DNA of 56,994 nt from Bugula neritina (GCA_964035545.1 CAXIUT010000123.1:1-56994), one strand, 5' to 3'; positions 1 to 12,500 are shown, counted from the first letter of the stretch. Program-made: numbers and translations. The notes: a model not told the origin generated them from the letters alone.

Positions 1-100
1 CCCAACCCCAACCCCAACCCCAACCCCCAACCCCAACCCCAACCCCAACCCCAACCCCAACCCCAACCCCAACCCCAACCCCAACCCCAACCCCAACCCC
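1..100. repeat. Left telomere of unit A (CCCCAA)n
   Basis: About 16 CCCCAA repeats with one five-C variant, running from the window start to base 100. Single-copy sequence begins at 101 and matches 42098 onward in unit C. C4A2 repeats at a left end are the expected 5'-strand telomere of oligohymenophorean ciliates. The first ATG lies only 70 nt away. Confidence 0.97.
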
Positions 101-170
101 TAAAAAGATGATATCTTATGACATAGCTATGTTTCAATATCTATTTAATTATTATTTTTAATAATAAAGT

Positions 171-1949
171 ATGTCTGAACAGTTGAAAAACAACTAACTA
201 CTCTACAAAGACCTCTTCCAGACCCACCGCTTTATAGAAGATAACCACTTCGGTTCTAAGATTCCTTCCCCTTAGTGTTCATCAGTCAAAGATCACTATA
301 ATAACAGTGATCACATCTTAGCAGGTAGCTAGCTGGTAGAGCTTTAAAAGTTTGCCAAAGAAACGAATCGACTAAGTGACTCTAACTTGGTGTAAGAAGA
401 GGAAAAAGTAGAAAGACCCCTTAATTCAATGAAATTTAGTTTTAATCCTGGTTATGGGTCATCTTTCAAGATAATCGACAACAAAGTGTCTGAGAATAAT
501 ATAAATGGTTCATCTCTCAAGTAGATATACTTCAAAGAATTTGAGAAGCAGTCTTCAGTGATCAAGACAGTTCAAGAGGCAAGAAGACAACTTTTCGATT
601 CAATAACTTAGAAAAGAAACGCAGTAATGAATAAATAGAATATGGTAGGTTCAATAAAAAGAAATAACCAATAAGATAGATAAAGATTAGCTAAAGTACA
701 TAGTAAGAGTACTCTTCACTCTTAAGGAGTGATTGAAGGTAGATATAAAAAGGATAAGTAGAAAGATGAAGAAGCCTTATCTATTCAATGTCTTCAAGAT
801 TCTTTAGCCAAAAAGAAACAGAAATATGACACTATATCCAAAACATCATATCTCCAGGAAAGTAAAACTGACAAAAAATAAATGATAAATTCACCAACTA
901 AAACAGCACCAAGTAAAGAACATAAAAAGAATAATAATAGAGGGTAGTAAAAATATATAAAATACCTATAATTTTTATTTGAAGAACTAGATATAAATAA
1001 AATAGGAAAACTATCAAGTAACAACTGCTAGTATACTAACATCAAATAGTAGTTTAAAATAGGTTTTGGATATATCATTGTTAGAATCAAATTTAAAAAC
1101 CTTGTCCTCAACCTTAAATAATTTATATAACTAGGACTCCAAACCATTAAAGACCTTGATTCTGAATAGTTTAATCAACTCTTTAATAACATAGAATAAG
1201 TAAAAAATTAAATCAAAACCATTTCTCAAAAAATAAATCAAACAGTCAAAAAAGCTAATAAAACTCCAGAAAAATAAACAAATTATCACACAAAAACATA
1301 GTACAACTCAAAGTCTCCATAAAAATATCAAAACTATCTCAAATAGATATCAATATAAAAGTATAGAAAAAGTTAAGAAAAATAAGAAAATAAAAGATAT
1401 TATTTAGACAGACAAAGTTATAGTCCTACCTTCAAATAAAGTCATTATTCTATAAATAGAAGGTCTAGCTAATAACAGAACAAAAAATAGTCTAACTAAT
1501 AACAGAACAGAAGATAGTCTAACAAATAACAGAACAGAAGATAGTCAAATTAATAACAGAACAGAAGATAGTCAAAGTCATACCTCTAGTACAAAAATAA
1601 AAGAAACAACAAAAGTAGAAAAATAAGTCTTAGCAAGGAAGAAGCCGAAGGTCTTTTGATGAAATACTACAAAAATAACGATAAAAACAAAGAATAATAC
1701 GACTATATATACACTATGTTAACATCCAAAGAAACTCAACCTCTAAAAGATATTTCTCCAGTCATGAAAAAGAAAATAAGAAATATTTCTTAATAAATGA
1801 TTAGAGAACATAAAAGAAATTTAAAAGAACTTATAAAACTCAATTAAAAAATGGAAATTTATATGTCCAACAGCAGAAAAAGACTTGAAGAATTATCAAA
1901 TGAAAAGTACGAAAAAGGATATCATAGAAATTATATAAACAAACAATGA
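171..1949 (+). CDS. A1, hypothetical K/E/N-rich protein with 9-residue repeats
   Basis: I do not recognise this protein. Reading from ATG 171 with UAA/UAG as Glu gives one uninterrupted frame of 592 codons ending at TGA 1947-1949, with no introns needed. It is hydrophilic and rich in Lys, Glu, Asn and Ser, with charged stretches likely to be disordered or coiled-coil. At about codons 430-470 it has four tandem copies of a nine-residue unit close to EEQNRRESN. No membrane segment or catalytic motif is visible. The start is the first ATG after the telomere, 70 nt inside the chromosome, so promoter and 5' leader must be very short or be supplied by the larger chromosome form. The identical gene is at 42168-43946. 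It lies on the same strand as A2, 146 nt upstream of it. Confidence 0.8.
1464..1577 (+). repeat. 27-bp tandem repeat inside A1
   Basis: About four copies of a 27-bp unit (TAATAACAGAACAGAAGATAG plus TCTAAC-like). The length is a multiple of three, so the A1 frame is kept, and the unit encodes an EEQNRRESN-type repeat. Confidence 0.85.
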
Positions 1950-2095
1950 TCTATTCTTAAATTATCATATTTATAAAGACCACCATAAATACATCCAACT
2001 AGAGAGCTTATTTCAAGTTGAAACTCGAATTATTTAAATATCTATCTTAATTTATCTAATTATCTCATAAACGATATTATTAAACATTCCTTGAA

Positions 2096-3348
2096 ATGAG
2101 CCGTACATCTAGAAGCAAAAGTCAGCCTCGTGGTCCCTAGTACTCCCTCCTAACTCAGCGTATAAGTCCACATTTCCACCTGGAATAAAGACTCCCACGG
2201 CCTCTACGACTACTAAGCCCAAGAAGACAACTATACAAAAGAAATTCAATACATCAAAAGTTCCTGTAAAATTTACAGAGACAACTGTAAAGCAGAAGCA
2301 GTATCTTTTACCATAGTCAGGTCATCGAAGCTAATGGTAAACACATCGACAATAGCCATAATAACTCACTCATCGCAGAAGTCCTCATTGACAAAAACAA
2401 AACCAACCCTTAGTTCAAATTGAAATGCCATCTCAAAAAAGAAATAGAAACGCAAACTCTCTAACCTGCTTCTCCCTATCGAACTCCTTATCTTGTTGTT
2501 AAATAATTTACAAAAAATGGTTCCATTAATGGCTATCCTCTAAGTAAAACCTTATCTAACTAGAGCCTGGCAACATCATCAAATTTGGAAGGATCGAGTA
2601 CATGGTGATTGAATCGAAAAATGATACTGAAACCTGTACCATCAGAAACACCAATCATTTCGACTAGACCAATGGAGTTTTCTAAATTCAAAAGCACCTT
2701 TCAGAACATGACAAAGCAGTTCAAGAAGGATAAAGTAGTTGCAAAGTTTGTCTCTGCTCTTAATAGACAGACAATGACCCTTTGATATCTCCTTGCAAGT
2801 GCAAAGGCAGCTGTCGACTTATCCATGTTGGTTGTTTGAGGACCTGGATCAATAGTAAAGTAAAAAAGGAGGTCAAGGGCATCGTTCAAAGCTACAATTT
2901 TACCAAATTTGAATGCTAAATATGCAAATCACCCTTTCCTCAGATCGTAAGATTCGGCAACAACCAAGACATATAGATGATGACGATTTCTAAACCAAAG
3001 AAGCCATATATTTTATTTTAAAGTCTAGGTAACAAACAGGAACACAATAGAGAAGAACGTTGGCTTCACCTAGTCTCCAGCTAGTAAAACTCTTCAATCA
3101 AAATAGGCAGAGGTCATGACTGCTAAATCAGAATTACTGATATTTCTGTATCCCGAAAACACGCAGAGATAGTATTGAAGGAAGGGGATTTTTATTTAGC
3201 TGATACAAAGGCCAAATTTGGAACTCTTATTCGACTACAAGAAGACTTCAACCTAACTTCGAATAGACCCATCAGAATTCAACTAGCAAGGACAGTCTTT
3301 GAGTTCAAACTCAAATCAGATCTCATCTAAGAAGTAGATACTGAATGA
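2096..3348 (+). CDS. A2, FHA - RING-CH (MARCH-type) - FHA protein
   Basis: Probable E3 ubiquitin ligase with phosphopeptide-binding FHA modules. After removing three introns (19, 20 and 20 nt) the frame is 398 codons including TGA 3346-3348. The first FHA-like segment contains LKPGNIIKFGRIEYMV. A RING-CH finger follows with CKVCLC, a DPLISPCKCKGS core, a Cys/His pair in IHVGCLRTW and a final CEICK. The C-terminal third is a clear FHA domain: IKIGRGHDCEIRI, then SVSRKHAEI and a TKAKFGT turn. UAA at the E of CEIC and UAA-UAG in the SEETDND loop fit Glu. RING-CH fingers normally recruit E2 enzymes and FHA domains bind phosphothreonine. The combination suggests phosphorylation-directed ubiquitylation, but the substrate is unknown. 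It ends 174 nt before the telomeric block at 3523; its tail faces A3. Confidence 0.88.
2140..2158 (+). other. Intron 1 of A2 (19 nt)
   Basis: gtactccctcctaactcag; its removal shifts the frame from the ATG exon into a reading that continues towards the FHA domain. Confidence 0.65.
2301..2320 (+). other. Intron 2 of A2 (20 nt)
   Basis: gtatcttttaccatagtcag; joins ...KAEA to VIEANGKHID. Confidence 0.75.
2544..2563 (+). other. Intron 3 of A2 (20 nt)
   Basis: gtaaaaccttatctaactag; joins NGYPL to KPGNIIKFGR and so restores the first FHA-like motif. Confidence 0.9.
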
Positions 3349-3519
3349 TCTTCATAGCTCTCAAACTATGATCAATAATTATATTATTCTATTTTTCATT
3401 AGTCACTGAGTCAAAATGACCTTGATTTCTAAGGTGCTTCTATCTATATTAGACTATTTGATCGAATCTCAATACTTAAATATTTATAAATTAATGATTT
3501 AATAACAGAAACAGTAATA

Positions 3520-6500
3520 TCAGGGGTTGGGGTTGGGGTTGGGGTTGGGGTTGGGGTTGGGGTTGGGGTTGGGGTTGGGGTTGGGGTTGGGGTTGGGAGC
3601 CTCTATTTCCACAAAGAGGATAAAGATCAAACTTAACTGCTCCTCAGATTTTCTCTCACCCTGGTTCTCTCCACTCATAGCTAATTTATAAGATACAACT
3701 TCTTCATTTAGATTTATGTTTTCAGAAGAAAGACGACTTATCTCCTGGTTAAGAACTTTTATCTGAATAATCTAAAATCTACCCTTGTGTCAAGCATTTT
3801 AGCTTTTTCAAGTTATATTTAGAAGAAGTGATTTTTGTTTTGAAGGTGAGAGTTTTGATTACTCAAATTAGACAAAATTTGTCTTAGTTGCAAGTACTCT
3901 TTCTATAATTAAAGGTTTCTAGATATCAGTAGAGGTACTTGTTCTCATAGGTTGCCAAGCTGATTCGACTCTGTTGTTGATTGTTCCTCATAAAGTTGTA
4001 CTCGATCTCGAATGATCTTAAAACCCCTGTCACTCTTTACAACTAATCCTCTAAGACAAACACCTTTTCAAGCAAATCTTCTTGATCAGTTCCTTTAGTT
4101 TATAAACTTTCGAGTTTATCCATTGATCTACTGGTGCAATCGACCCATTTCCTAACTTACACTTTCAAACGAACTATTTGTTCATTCGCTATTATTAATT
4201 TGCCTTCACTTTCTTGGAGTTTTTTTTGAAGTCCTCTAAAAGACTGTTAAAGACGAATATTATTATTTTTCAACTAAGAAATTTATCTAAAAGCATTTTA
4301 GTTATGACTTCTTTCTTCTGATAGTTTTTTGATAGATATTTAGAGATCCCTAGTTTGATTTTGATTGTTTTTTGACTCTTGAATAATACTTTTTGTTTTT
4401 GCAAGTTAGAGTTCTGTATTTTAGTATTTATTTTTCAAAGAAAGATAGCTTTCCTAATTTTTTGTTATTTGAGTATTTCTTATTTAAATAACCTTTTTAA
4501 GATTATCTACTTATTTGCTTAGAACCAACAATCTGTTTTGACTATGCTTCTAAAAATTACTTTCTTGTGACTAGTACTTTGCTATTATTTTCTTATATTC
4601 TGATATTTATCTATTTTTAGCCACTAGTTCTTCATTTATCTTTCCACTCTCATTCGATCTTACACTGATAGATTCATTTGTTTTCTACAATATACTTATA
4701 ATTTTGATCTGTTCCTGGTAGACTAGATCTATCTTTTGAGCTAACATACCTACTTCTCCTCTCTGGTTGTTTAGCTCAATCTATTTCTTTCCAACCATCT
4801 CATTCAACCTTTATATTTCCTTTAAAAACACCTAAAAGTTTTCTTTGGATTACTCAGCTCGATTTATCCATTCATTCGTCTTTTAATTGATTTATTTTAA
4901 ACTTTGAATATCTCTTTTTTTATTTTAAACAGTATCTGTCAATTGTTTATTTTATGCGTTAAGTTAAACAAGAATATTGTCCTTTTATTTTAGAAGCAAG
5001 GCAACTCTTTATAATTAATTAGTTAAGTTTAAAGTTCTACTATCTGCTTCTTTTAGTTCAAAATTCAATTATAGAACTTTATTTGACTAGTCAGTAGTCT
5101 TCTGTTTATAGTTTTATATTTCAGAATCTTTTGTAGATAATTCTTTGGATTTAGTATTTAATTATATTTTTAGTGATTGAATTTATTTTTAATACGTCTA
5201 TGTTTTAATAATATAGTTTTTAACCTAACTATTCTTATTATTAAACATTATTTATTTCTACCTCCGACTCTGATCTAATAGCTTCTATAAGTTTTGTATT
5301 TTAAGACCCATTGAAGTATTTTCCTCTTTCTTTTCCCTCAATCTCTACTCCCAATCTCGACGAGTTGTATCTATTATAGTACTCTGACTAATCGTAGAAT
5401 GTTTCAATTGCTTTATCTCATTCTATTTGTTTCCCATCTACAATAAAACCCCTTTCAGCTCATTTCTCACACCTCCCAGCTCCAGCTAGTGTCTCTTTAA
5501 TTCCTTCGTCTTCTAACTTATCTCTTTGTTCTTTTGCTCTTTTTCCCTTAACAATTGCTATCTTTCTTTTAATAGCCCATCTCTTTATCTATCACTATTC
5601 TCAAAATCTATTATCATGCTCTATTTTTGCTTATATATCACATCATACTACTTCTTTATCACATCGAATCTCATGATTAACTACCCATGCTCTCTGGCTA
5701 ACTGCTACCTCTCTACCTAGACTTTATTCTTATTATTAGTCATTTCCTGTAAAGCAGTTCGAGTTCTCCCCAATTAATGCATATACTCATTACTTTTATC
5801 ACTAAATTCTTTCTCGTTCATCTGAAATCGACTCTATCTTTCTTGCATATCTTTAATCAAAGTCTATTTATATACCAATTTTTAGTGATACTAATGTAGT
5901 TGCAGGTTTAGAGCTGAATTATTATTTTTTATATCTATATTCTCCTTTCTCAATCTCTAAATAGCTGATTTACTCTCTCCATAATTTAAATCACTTTGTT
6001 TCATCTTTGAATCCTGATCCTAAAAGATAGTCTTCAGCTTCTAATTCTACTTACGCAACTGATCGAGCAAATGTCTCAATCTTTCGACTTATTGTGATAC
6101 CATGGCCAACTTCTACTCATATTCAAGCTTGATTTCTTCAGCTGTATCTTTCTATTTCTAAACTATCATTAAACTATCCTTCATTTTTATCATTTCTATT
6201 TCGTAGCTACTCTTGGCAATCGATAAATTAGATAACAAATTCTGGGATTTTTAAAAGGTTATTCTATCTCGACTGTAGTCTATCTATTATATAGTTTACT
6301 TAATTAGTTTTATTCGATCTTTTTCTTTAAACGATGAACCTCTTTAAGGAGAATATCATTCTTACCTACAGTATCCTTTAATCCTATGATAGCTTATTCA
6401 TATTTTATTCGTAAATCTCTCATCTATTTATCATAGTCTGTTTTCAAATCTCTAATCTATTTTTCTTTTTAGTCCACCATTCTCTTATATTCATTCAATT

Positions 6501-6833
6501 GGATTTCATTTATGTTTGATTAGCCTTGACTCTTATCATGAAGAATATTGATATAATTGGTAAGAGTTTGCTTTTGACGATAGTTTTACTATCTAAGTTT
6601 ATTATTTTAATTTCTAAGGTGATTGATTTCCTCTTAGTGAATTCGAACAACTTCATTATGACTAGTAAACCTCTATCTTCCTTTAAACATACTCAATTAA
6701 TAGATTAGTACTTTGTAACATTAGCAGAAGTGAAGTGCTCTACCCCTTCAATAGAAGTTTCAAGTACTGAAGGCTCGTTATTGTATGTCCTAGAACTAAT
6801 CTACTGAATATTCAACAAAGAATGCTGACTCAT
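3520..6833 (-). CDS. A3 copy 1, long coiled-coil protein with C-terminus overwritten by telomere repeats
   Basis: Hypothetical protein of about 1077 residues, dominated by heptad-like Lys/Glu/Leu coiled coil from about residue 60 to the end. No head domain, ATPase or membrane segment is visible, so a structural or cytoskeletal role is only a guess. It starts at ATG 6833, 46 nt downstream of the A4 stop. Four 20-nt introns are supported: three visible here (6692-6711, 3919-3938, 3763-3782) and one best seen in copy 2. In this copy bases 3523-3597 are telomere repeats. They happen to keep frame and would read as alternating Pro-Asn before the normal TGA at 3520-3522. Copy 1 also has a compensating one-base deletion and insertion around 6255-6303; copy 2 keeps frame there. 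The intact version is at 45517-48830. Confidence 0.75.
3523..3597. repeat. Internal telomeric block (GGGGTT)12.5, alternative chromosome end
   Basis: 75 bp of GGGGTT in right-end orientation, with unit A sequence on both sides. In the unit C copy, the equivalent bases 45520-45594 are ordinary single-copy sequence of exactly the same length. They encode the last 25 codons of A3. The block begins immediately after the complement of the A3 stop codon. Confidence 0.97.
3763..3782 (-). other. Intron of A3 (20 nt)
   Basis: gtagattttagattattcag on the minus strand; without removal the frame hits a TGA within 35 codons. Confidence 0.8.
3919..3938 (-). other. Intron of A3 (20 nt)
   Basis: gtacctctactgatatctag; contains an in-frame TGA and removes it. 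Confidence 0.85.
6692..6711 (-). other. First intron of A3 (20 nt)
   Basis: gtactaatctattaattgag; carries a TGA in the unspliced frame. Splicing opens the long coiled coil. Confidence 0.8.
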
Positions 6834-6879
6834 GAGATCTTAACCTCTTTCTATATTATAACTACTCAACTTAATTAAA

Positions 6880-8224
6880 TCACAAAGATAAAATAAAACA
6901 TGGGTTACGTACAGTACTCGACAACTTCAACTACTGTCCAGATGTCATCACTGTTACTTTAGGATTCACTTGGCAGTTCAAAAATATCAATGTGTTGCGA
7001 GGAATCGTTCTGTAAAATGCTTTAAAAGACTCTTAAAATTCTTTGTAGTATAATTACCATTCGATACTCTACCTTTTCTGAATCCTAGTCAACAATAGAT
7101 TAGGAATAGCCACATCTCTTTTCATATACTTACTTACTATTCTAAACAAATTAGCTGCTTTTTAACAGTACTCAGTTTTCTAATAATGATTACCTTTAAA
7201 AGCCTTCATTTCCTATATTTAAGTCAATTTACATAATCGATAGCATAGTCAATAATGGCTACAGACTTTTTTCTTTCTTGGATCTCACTTAAAACAGTAT
7301 ATTCTTTCTTTTTCACCTGTTAGTCATTTTAAATTTTAGCTCTAACCAACTGAAGAGTAGCCAAACAGTCTTCTTTCGAGTCATGAGCTCCATTTTGTAT
7401 TTTTTGCTTTATACATTGTAAAATACTTTCAATATTCTATCAGCAAGGTTTTTTAACTTAAATTTAATGCCATTTTTAGTCATAAACAATAAACAGCTAT
7501 CTATAACTCGAGAATAGACTATTTTCATAGCTCTAAGATCATTTTCTAATGAATGTCCCACCAAAATAGTTTATTTTCTCATAGCTTTCTATAGAAATGG
7601 ATATAATTTATTTTAAATGGTATTGCTAACATTTTTTAACATTTATTATGTAATACCGCTAAATTAAGTATTATAGTTAGTAATCTATACTTAAGGTTTA
7701 AACAGCTCATCGAATATAACCTATCCGTCAAAATTAACAATAGTTGCTCTTGCCAACTAAAAACCTGAATCACTAATGACCATCTAACAATCTATGATCA
7801 ATATCTTATTTTTCCATTCTATCTATTATATATTTTAGTTTTTTACTTCATAAAAATCTTAATATAGTGGCATTGATCGATTAGGATAGAGATGTAACTT
7901 CATTTCAGCTGAAGTAAGCATATATTGTTAATATTTTGCAAATAGAGTTTAATTCAGATGAGAATATGTACTATTCTACTGTTTTTTATTGGTTATTTCT
8001 TTTATATTTTGTTAATTTTAGCAACACAACAAACATTCCCAAAGGTCGTCCCCGAATATCCTATTATTAAACTTAAAACAAGCCTTATTTTCATTTCTAA
8101 CCAAAGAACCTAAAAACTCCAGTTCCTTCTTTGCCAACATCTCCTAGAACAAGTTACTTTCGATCTATAAGTCAATATAAATGATTTGCTCTATCAAAGA
8201 TTGTCTCTTAATTGACAACCACAT
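6880..8224 (-). CDS. A4, DEDDh 3'-5' RNA exonuclease of the REX/REXO family
   Basis: 434 residues after removal of two 20-nt introns (length exactly divisible by three). A lysine-rich N-terminus leads through MLTSAEMKLHLYP into the exonuclease fold. Exo I is IIDCEMVISDSGFELARA, where the E of DCEM is a UAG codon. Next come NYNTEFSGIT, Exo II GHSLENDLRAM, LADRILK, and Exo III GAHDSKEDCLATLQL with the catalytic His and Asp. DEDDh enzymes of this type trim rRNA, snRNA and tRNA 3' ends in the nucleus or nucleolus; this role is inferred from the family. The ~130 residues after the exonuclease domain are unassigned. Start 8224 is the most 5' ATG I can defend; ATG 8140 is an alternative. It is divergent from A5. 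The unit C copy has several one-base indels. Confidence 0.88.
7213..7232 (-). other. Intron of A4 (20 nt)
   Basis: gtaaattgacttaaatatag; bypasses a TGA and links SVAIIDYAIDY to EMKAFKGN. Confidence 0.75.
7407..7426 (-). other. Intron of A4 (20 nt)
   Basis: gtattttacaatgtataaag; joins LADRILK to QKIQNGAHDSKED, reconstituting the region between Exo II and Exo III. Confidence 0.9.
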
Positions 8225-8574
8225 CGGATTTGGGACTGTTTGAGTCAATATATATCTTATATAGTTTTGAAGAGAACGATGACTGTAGTAGCGATGTACT
8301 CTTGAAAAGTCACATATTGATACAACTAGTTGTGTCTTTTTGCTCCTTACTACAATCCACTCATCTTCCTTCTCCTTTGAATCGTCCTTTTGCTATTCAT
8401 TTAATTTGACCTTTTTCGATGGCTTTCCGCTTTGTTATTCAACCTCTTAAAAAGTTGGCTACATCTGTTGATAATTCTATCTATAGCTATATCAATATTA
8501 TATCAATGAACTAACTTTTGAACTTTATTTGATTGATTTATTGCTACTAAAGCTCAAACAAATTTATAATCATA
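8225..8574. promoter_or_regulatory. Divergent intergenic region between A4 and A5
   Basis: About 350 nt, the longest gap in unit A. The A4-side frame stays open for some way upstream of ATG 8224, so part could be coding. I see no TATA-like box or repeat that I would defend. It should hold the promoters of both divergent genes. Confidence 0.4.
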
Positions 8575-9484
8575 ATGCTGAAACAATATAGACAGTGCTT
8601 ACACTCAGGATAGTGGTACACCAACAAACGTATCTCAATCTCACTTAGCCGCATAACTTTATGCAGAACTTGGCTCCTACGTCAACAAAGCAAAAAAAAA
8701 TTAAAACCCAAAACTAGTCAAAGCTTTAATTGCACCTCATGCTGGACTCTACTTCAGTGGACCAACTGCAGCATGGGCATATCAATATGTTACCCGTCCC
8801 CACAATATTTAAAGAGTTTTTATCTTGGGACCTTCCCACCATAAATATTTCACAGGTTGCAGTTTGACCTATATGGACCAATATAGGACTCCAATGGGTC
8901 CTCTTGAAGTTGATATTGATGTGGTTTAGGCTTTAAAGAAAGAATAAGGTTTTTTTATGTTGGATATTGATGATGAATAAGACGAACATAGTATTGAAAT
9001 GCAACTACCTTTTATCCATAAAGTAATAGGGAACAAAGTAAAAATAGTGCCTATTTTAACAGGTCCAGTAAATGAATAAATGGCATCGAATTATGGGCGC
9101 ATATTTGCTCCTTATTTTGACGATCCTAAAACTTTATTCATTTTTTCAACTGATTTTTGCCACTGGGGGTCAAAATACTAATTCACTTATCACAATCAAG
9201 ACCACGGACAAATATGGCAAGGCATCGAAAGACTAGATGGCGAAGGCATGAACCATATCCAAAGTCATCACTTTAAATAGTTTTAAAATTATATAAAAAG
9301 CACAGAGAACACTATCTGTGGAAGACATGTCCTTTTCATATTCTTAAAAATGATATAGAATTCACAGCTTAAAATAAAAACCAAATTTGTTAAATATTCA
9401 CAGTCAGAACAAGTCAAAAAAAATGACCAAAACTCAGTTAGTTATGCCAGTGCCATTTCTTTTCTTCAAGAATAAGCAAAATGA
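8575..9484 (+). CDS. MEMO1: A5, MEMO family protein
   Basis: 296 residues, equal to the usual MEMO length, with one 19-nt intron (8630-8648). The whole family signature is present in order: HSGEWYTNK near the N-terminus, [64 protein letters not shown] and a C-terminal SVSYASA. The conserved His residues of HAG and EDEH and the Cys of TICGRH are the metal-pocket residues of animal MEMO1 and related proteins. UAA sits at the second E of the EEDEHS motif, where relatives have Glu. MEMO proteins have been linked to redox and cytoskeletal signalling; the biochemical role here is not inferable. Stop TGA 9482-9484 is 53 nt from the convergent A6 stop. The unit C copy is broken by several one-base indels. 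Confidence 0.95.
8630..8648 (+). other. Intron of A5 (19 nt)
   Basis: gtatctcaatctcacttag; joins WYTNK to [12 protein letters not shown], matching the MEMO N-terminal helix. Confidence 0.9.
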
Positions 9485-9537
9485 TTAAACTACAGTCTTT
9501 TTATATATTGGATAATGATTAATAATATTTTAGATGA

Positions 9538-12500
9538 TCAAGTTTCTGCGAATCCAGAGTAAATAACCAAAGAGCTAGTTGGCATATCTACTTTTTTATA
9601 AAACAAAAGATAGGCATCATCAATAAATTCTTGATCTTGTTTAACTATATCAGAAAAGTCATCATCAAAATTAACCCAAATTTTTTTGTTTTAATAAGGA
9701 TGTTTCCTTTTGGTCATACAAGTATAGTGACCGGATTGACTATTTCCATTATGTCTTACAAAAGCGTATAACTAGTATAACTTTCCCTGGACTATTGCTG
9801 AAAATTGAGAAGAATCTAGAAATTCCAACCATTTCAACCTCAAATCCAACTTGATCAGATGTCCTTATGATGTGTATCTGAATTATTTCATATGGAAAAC
9901 TAAAATATTAGGCATTGCTCCAATCAACTGTTCAAGAGTCTGATATCTCTACTTACATTTATCACACTCCATCTCTACCCTTTCCTTTTGGTTATGCAAA
10001 CCAATACACTCTTCCAAGTTTATGAATTCCTCCAGTCGACGCTCCTCAACTCGTTTCGAAAGGTGATCTAATTCGATATAAGAACAAAAAGTTGAATTAC
10101 AAACTGAAAAATTAATCCAATCCACATAGATCCAAAAGTTTTGATTTTAGCTGACCATCCTAATGGCGCCTCTTTATCAAAAGATCCACAACACTCTCTC
10201 AAATCATCCTCACTCATATTGAAAAAAGGAGCTTCTTTCAAACAAAATATACATCGAGCCCTACTAGGATCCAACAAACGAATCAAGTAGTCTCCTTTCT
10301 ACTGATCTGAACTCACCTTAGCATCTTTCCCCTTCACATTGCTTATATACTGTTCCACCAACTTTATTATATCATTATATGATGCCCATCGAGGAATGCC
10401 AACCAAAAACTCTAATCCAAAATGCTATAGCTTTTTAAGAGATGAGTTATATTTCCTCAGATGTAACTTCTTAAGATTTGGATCACTCGTATGAGTACCT
10501 ATCTTTGCAATATTTTACTAAAATTGCTTTTTTTATATTTTAGTCTTCTCTATCTCATTCTACTGGTTCAAGTATTCGATTTGAATTTGGTCTTTTTATC
10601 AACTTCCTTATTGGGTACTCGACAAACTGTCCAGTAAGCCTAACTACTTTAGAATATCTCTTACTTAGGTTACCAACTGAAAATCCATAAAACGCTCTCG
10701 ACAATCCCTCGTACTTGATTTCATTTCCTCTTTCTTAGTCTAACTCATCTCGTCCTTTTTGGCTTTGAGCAATTAGTAGTAAGTTCTGATAGGTATTTTT
10801 TCATAAGCAACTAAAGAAATATTGGGGACAATGCCTAAATCTCTGTATAAAAGTTAACTAACATGATTTTTTTTTGATTGAATGAGTTATTGGAAAGTTC
10901 TTTTTTTATTTGTTTCAATGAATTGTTATTGGCTTCACAGAAGTTAAAATCTTTTTTATTTTATCCTGTTTTTTCCTAAAAAGCCTATATATAGTCATTC
11001 TAGATAATCAAAGAGGTACCACTGTAGCATTTTTATGCAATTTAAATATAATCTTTTTAATCATATTGGAAGTCACAGGCACCACAACTATGCTGTAGTA
11101 GTTGAATTCAGCTTCAGGTAAAGGTAAACTCAAAATGTACATCTTCTAGTCGATAGTTTTCATGTTTTTGCAAGATAAACAAGTTAACTTAGACTGATTT
11201 TTACCTCCAAACAAATAATCAATGACTGTAGGCTTTTACTACAGCTCTTCAGCTATTTTATCCAACAGTAAATTCAAAAACTACTGGGCATCATGTTGAT
11301 CATAGCCGCTAAACAAAGGCATATAAATATCAATTAACTTTTTGAACTGATAAGGTGAAGCTTTTTCATTTTTCAACAATGATTTAGCAATACAACTTAG
11401 TCCATAACCAATGGGATGTTTATTTTAATTGAAGGGAAATTCCTGAAGAAAAGTATCTAGCACAGGAGTAGCAACCAAGCACTGCATTATAGAATTCATA
11501 AAACATGTATTCCCAATATTGATGAGTCCTCGAAGTAAACTATCATTTTTATTTTTAGTTGGTAAAACACTTTAATTCAGTTCAGAATAAGAGACTTCTT
11601 CTCGAGATACTTCAATCTAGTAGAGATAAGAATAACCAATAAAATGTATCTTTAGTTTCTTCTCACTCAAACCTATTATAAAAGCTTCAGATGTTGTTTT
11701 GATATAAGGAAAGTAAGTAAATACTTTATCTCCTAGATCTAGTGTTTGTTAAGTTAGTTATTTTCTAAAATTTTATGATATAAATTTTTATTTATTTTTT
11801 GCAAAGACAACAAAAAATCTAGGATCTAAAGAAATATCAGTTCCTATTTTGTTGGTATCTATTTATCTCCAATTTTTTTAATTAAAATTTTTAGTAAATA
11901 TCCCTAACTACTATGAATCAATAAGTCCCTTTGTATCACATAAAGAACCAACCTTTTTAGATACTGATAGCTGTTTCAAACACTGAGATTTATAAACATA
12001 TTTACCTTTTTATCAGCTTCTAGATATAAAACAGTTTTTGGGTAAAATTATATAGTTTATTAATTGATAGCTGTTCTTTTGAGTTCTTGTTCTGGAGGGT
12101 GCAAAGAACATAATAGTTTCCATAAACTTTATGTTATAGTTCTAACTTGTTAGGAAACTTTCAAATTTTATTTCAATTATCCTCGATATTATCCCTGAAT
12201 ATCATCAAAATTAATAGAATTAGGTTGTTATACAAGAGAATTACCGATCTAGCTTGTTTTTTATGATCACAGAATTACCTCTATTTGAATCATTCAAGCG
12301 ATTCTTTTTTTTTCTACGAGGATTTGCTGTTTTATCCATAGTTTTTAGCATTTTAGTTGACTTTATATGGCTATTTTATTGAGTATGATTCACTTCCTGA
12401 TAGTAAAAAGACCTACATCAATCATCAAATACCATCGATTATACCATTCATTCGAAAGAAGATAGTACTATCCTCCAGTAACCAAGTAATTAAAGTCGCA

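Noticed and set aside
280-315. Inverted repeat gatcact/agtgatc as a regulatory hairpin
   Set aside because: It lies inside the A1 coding frame and is short enough to be chance.
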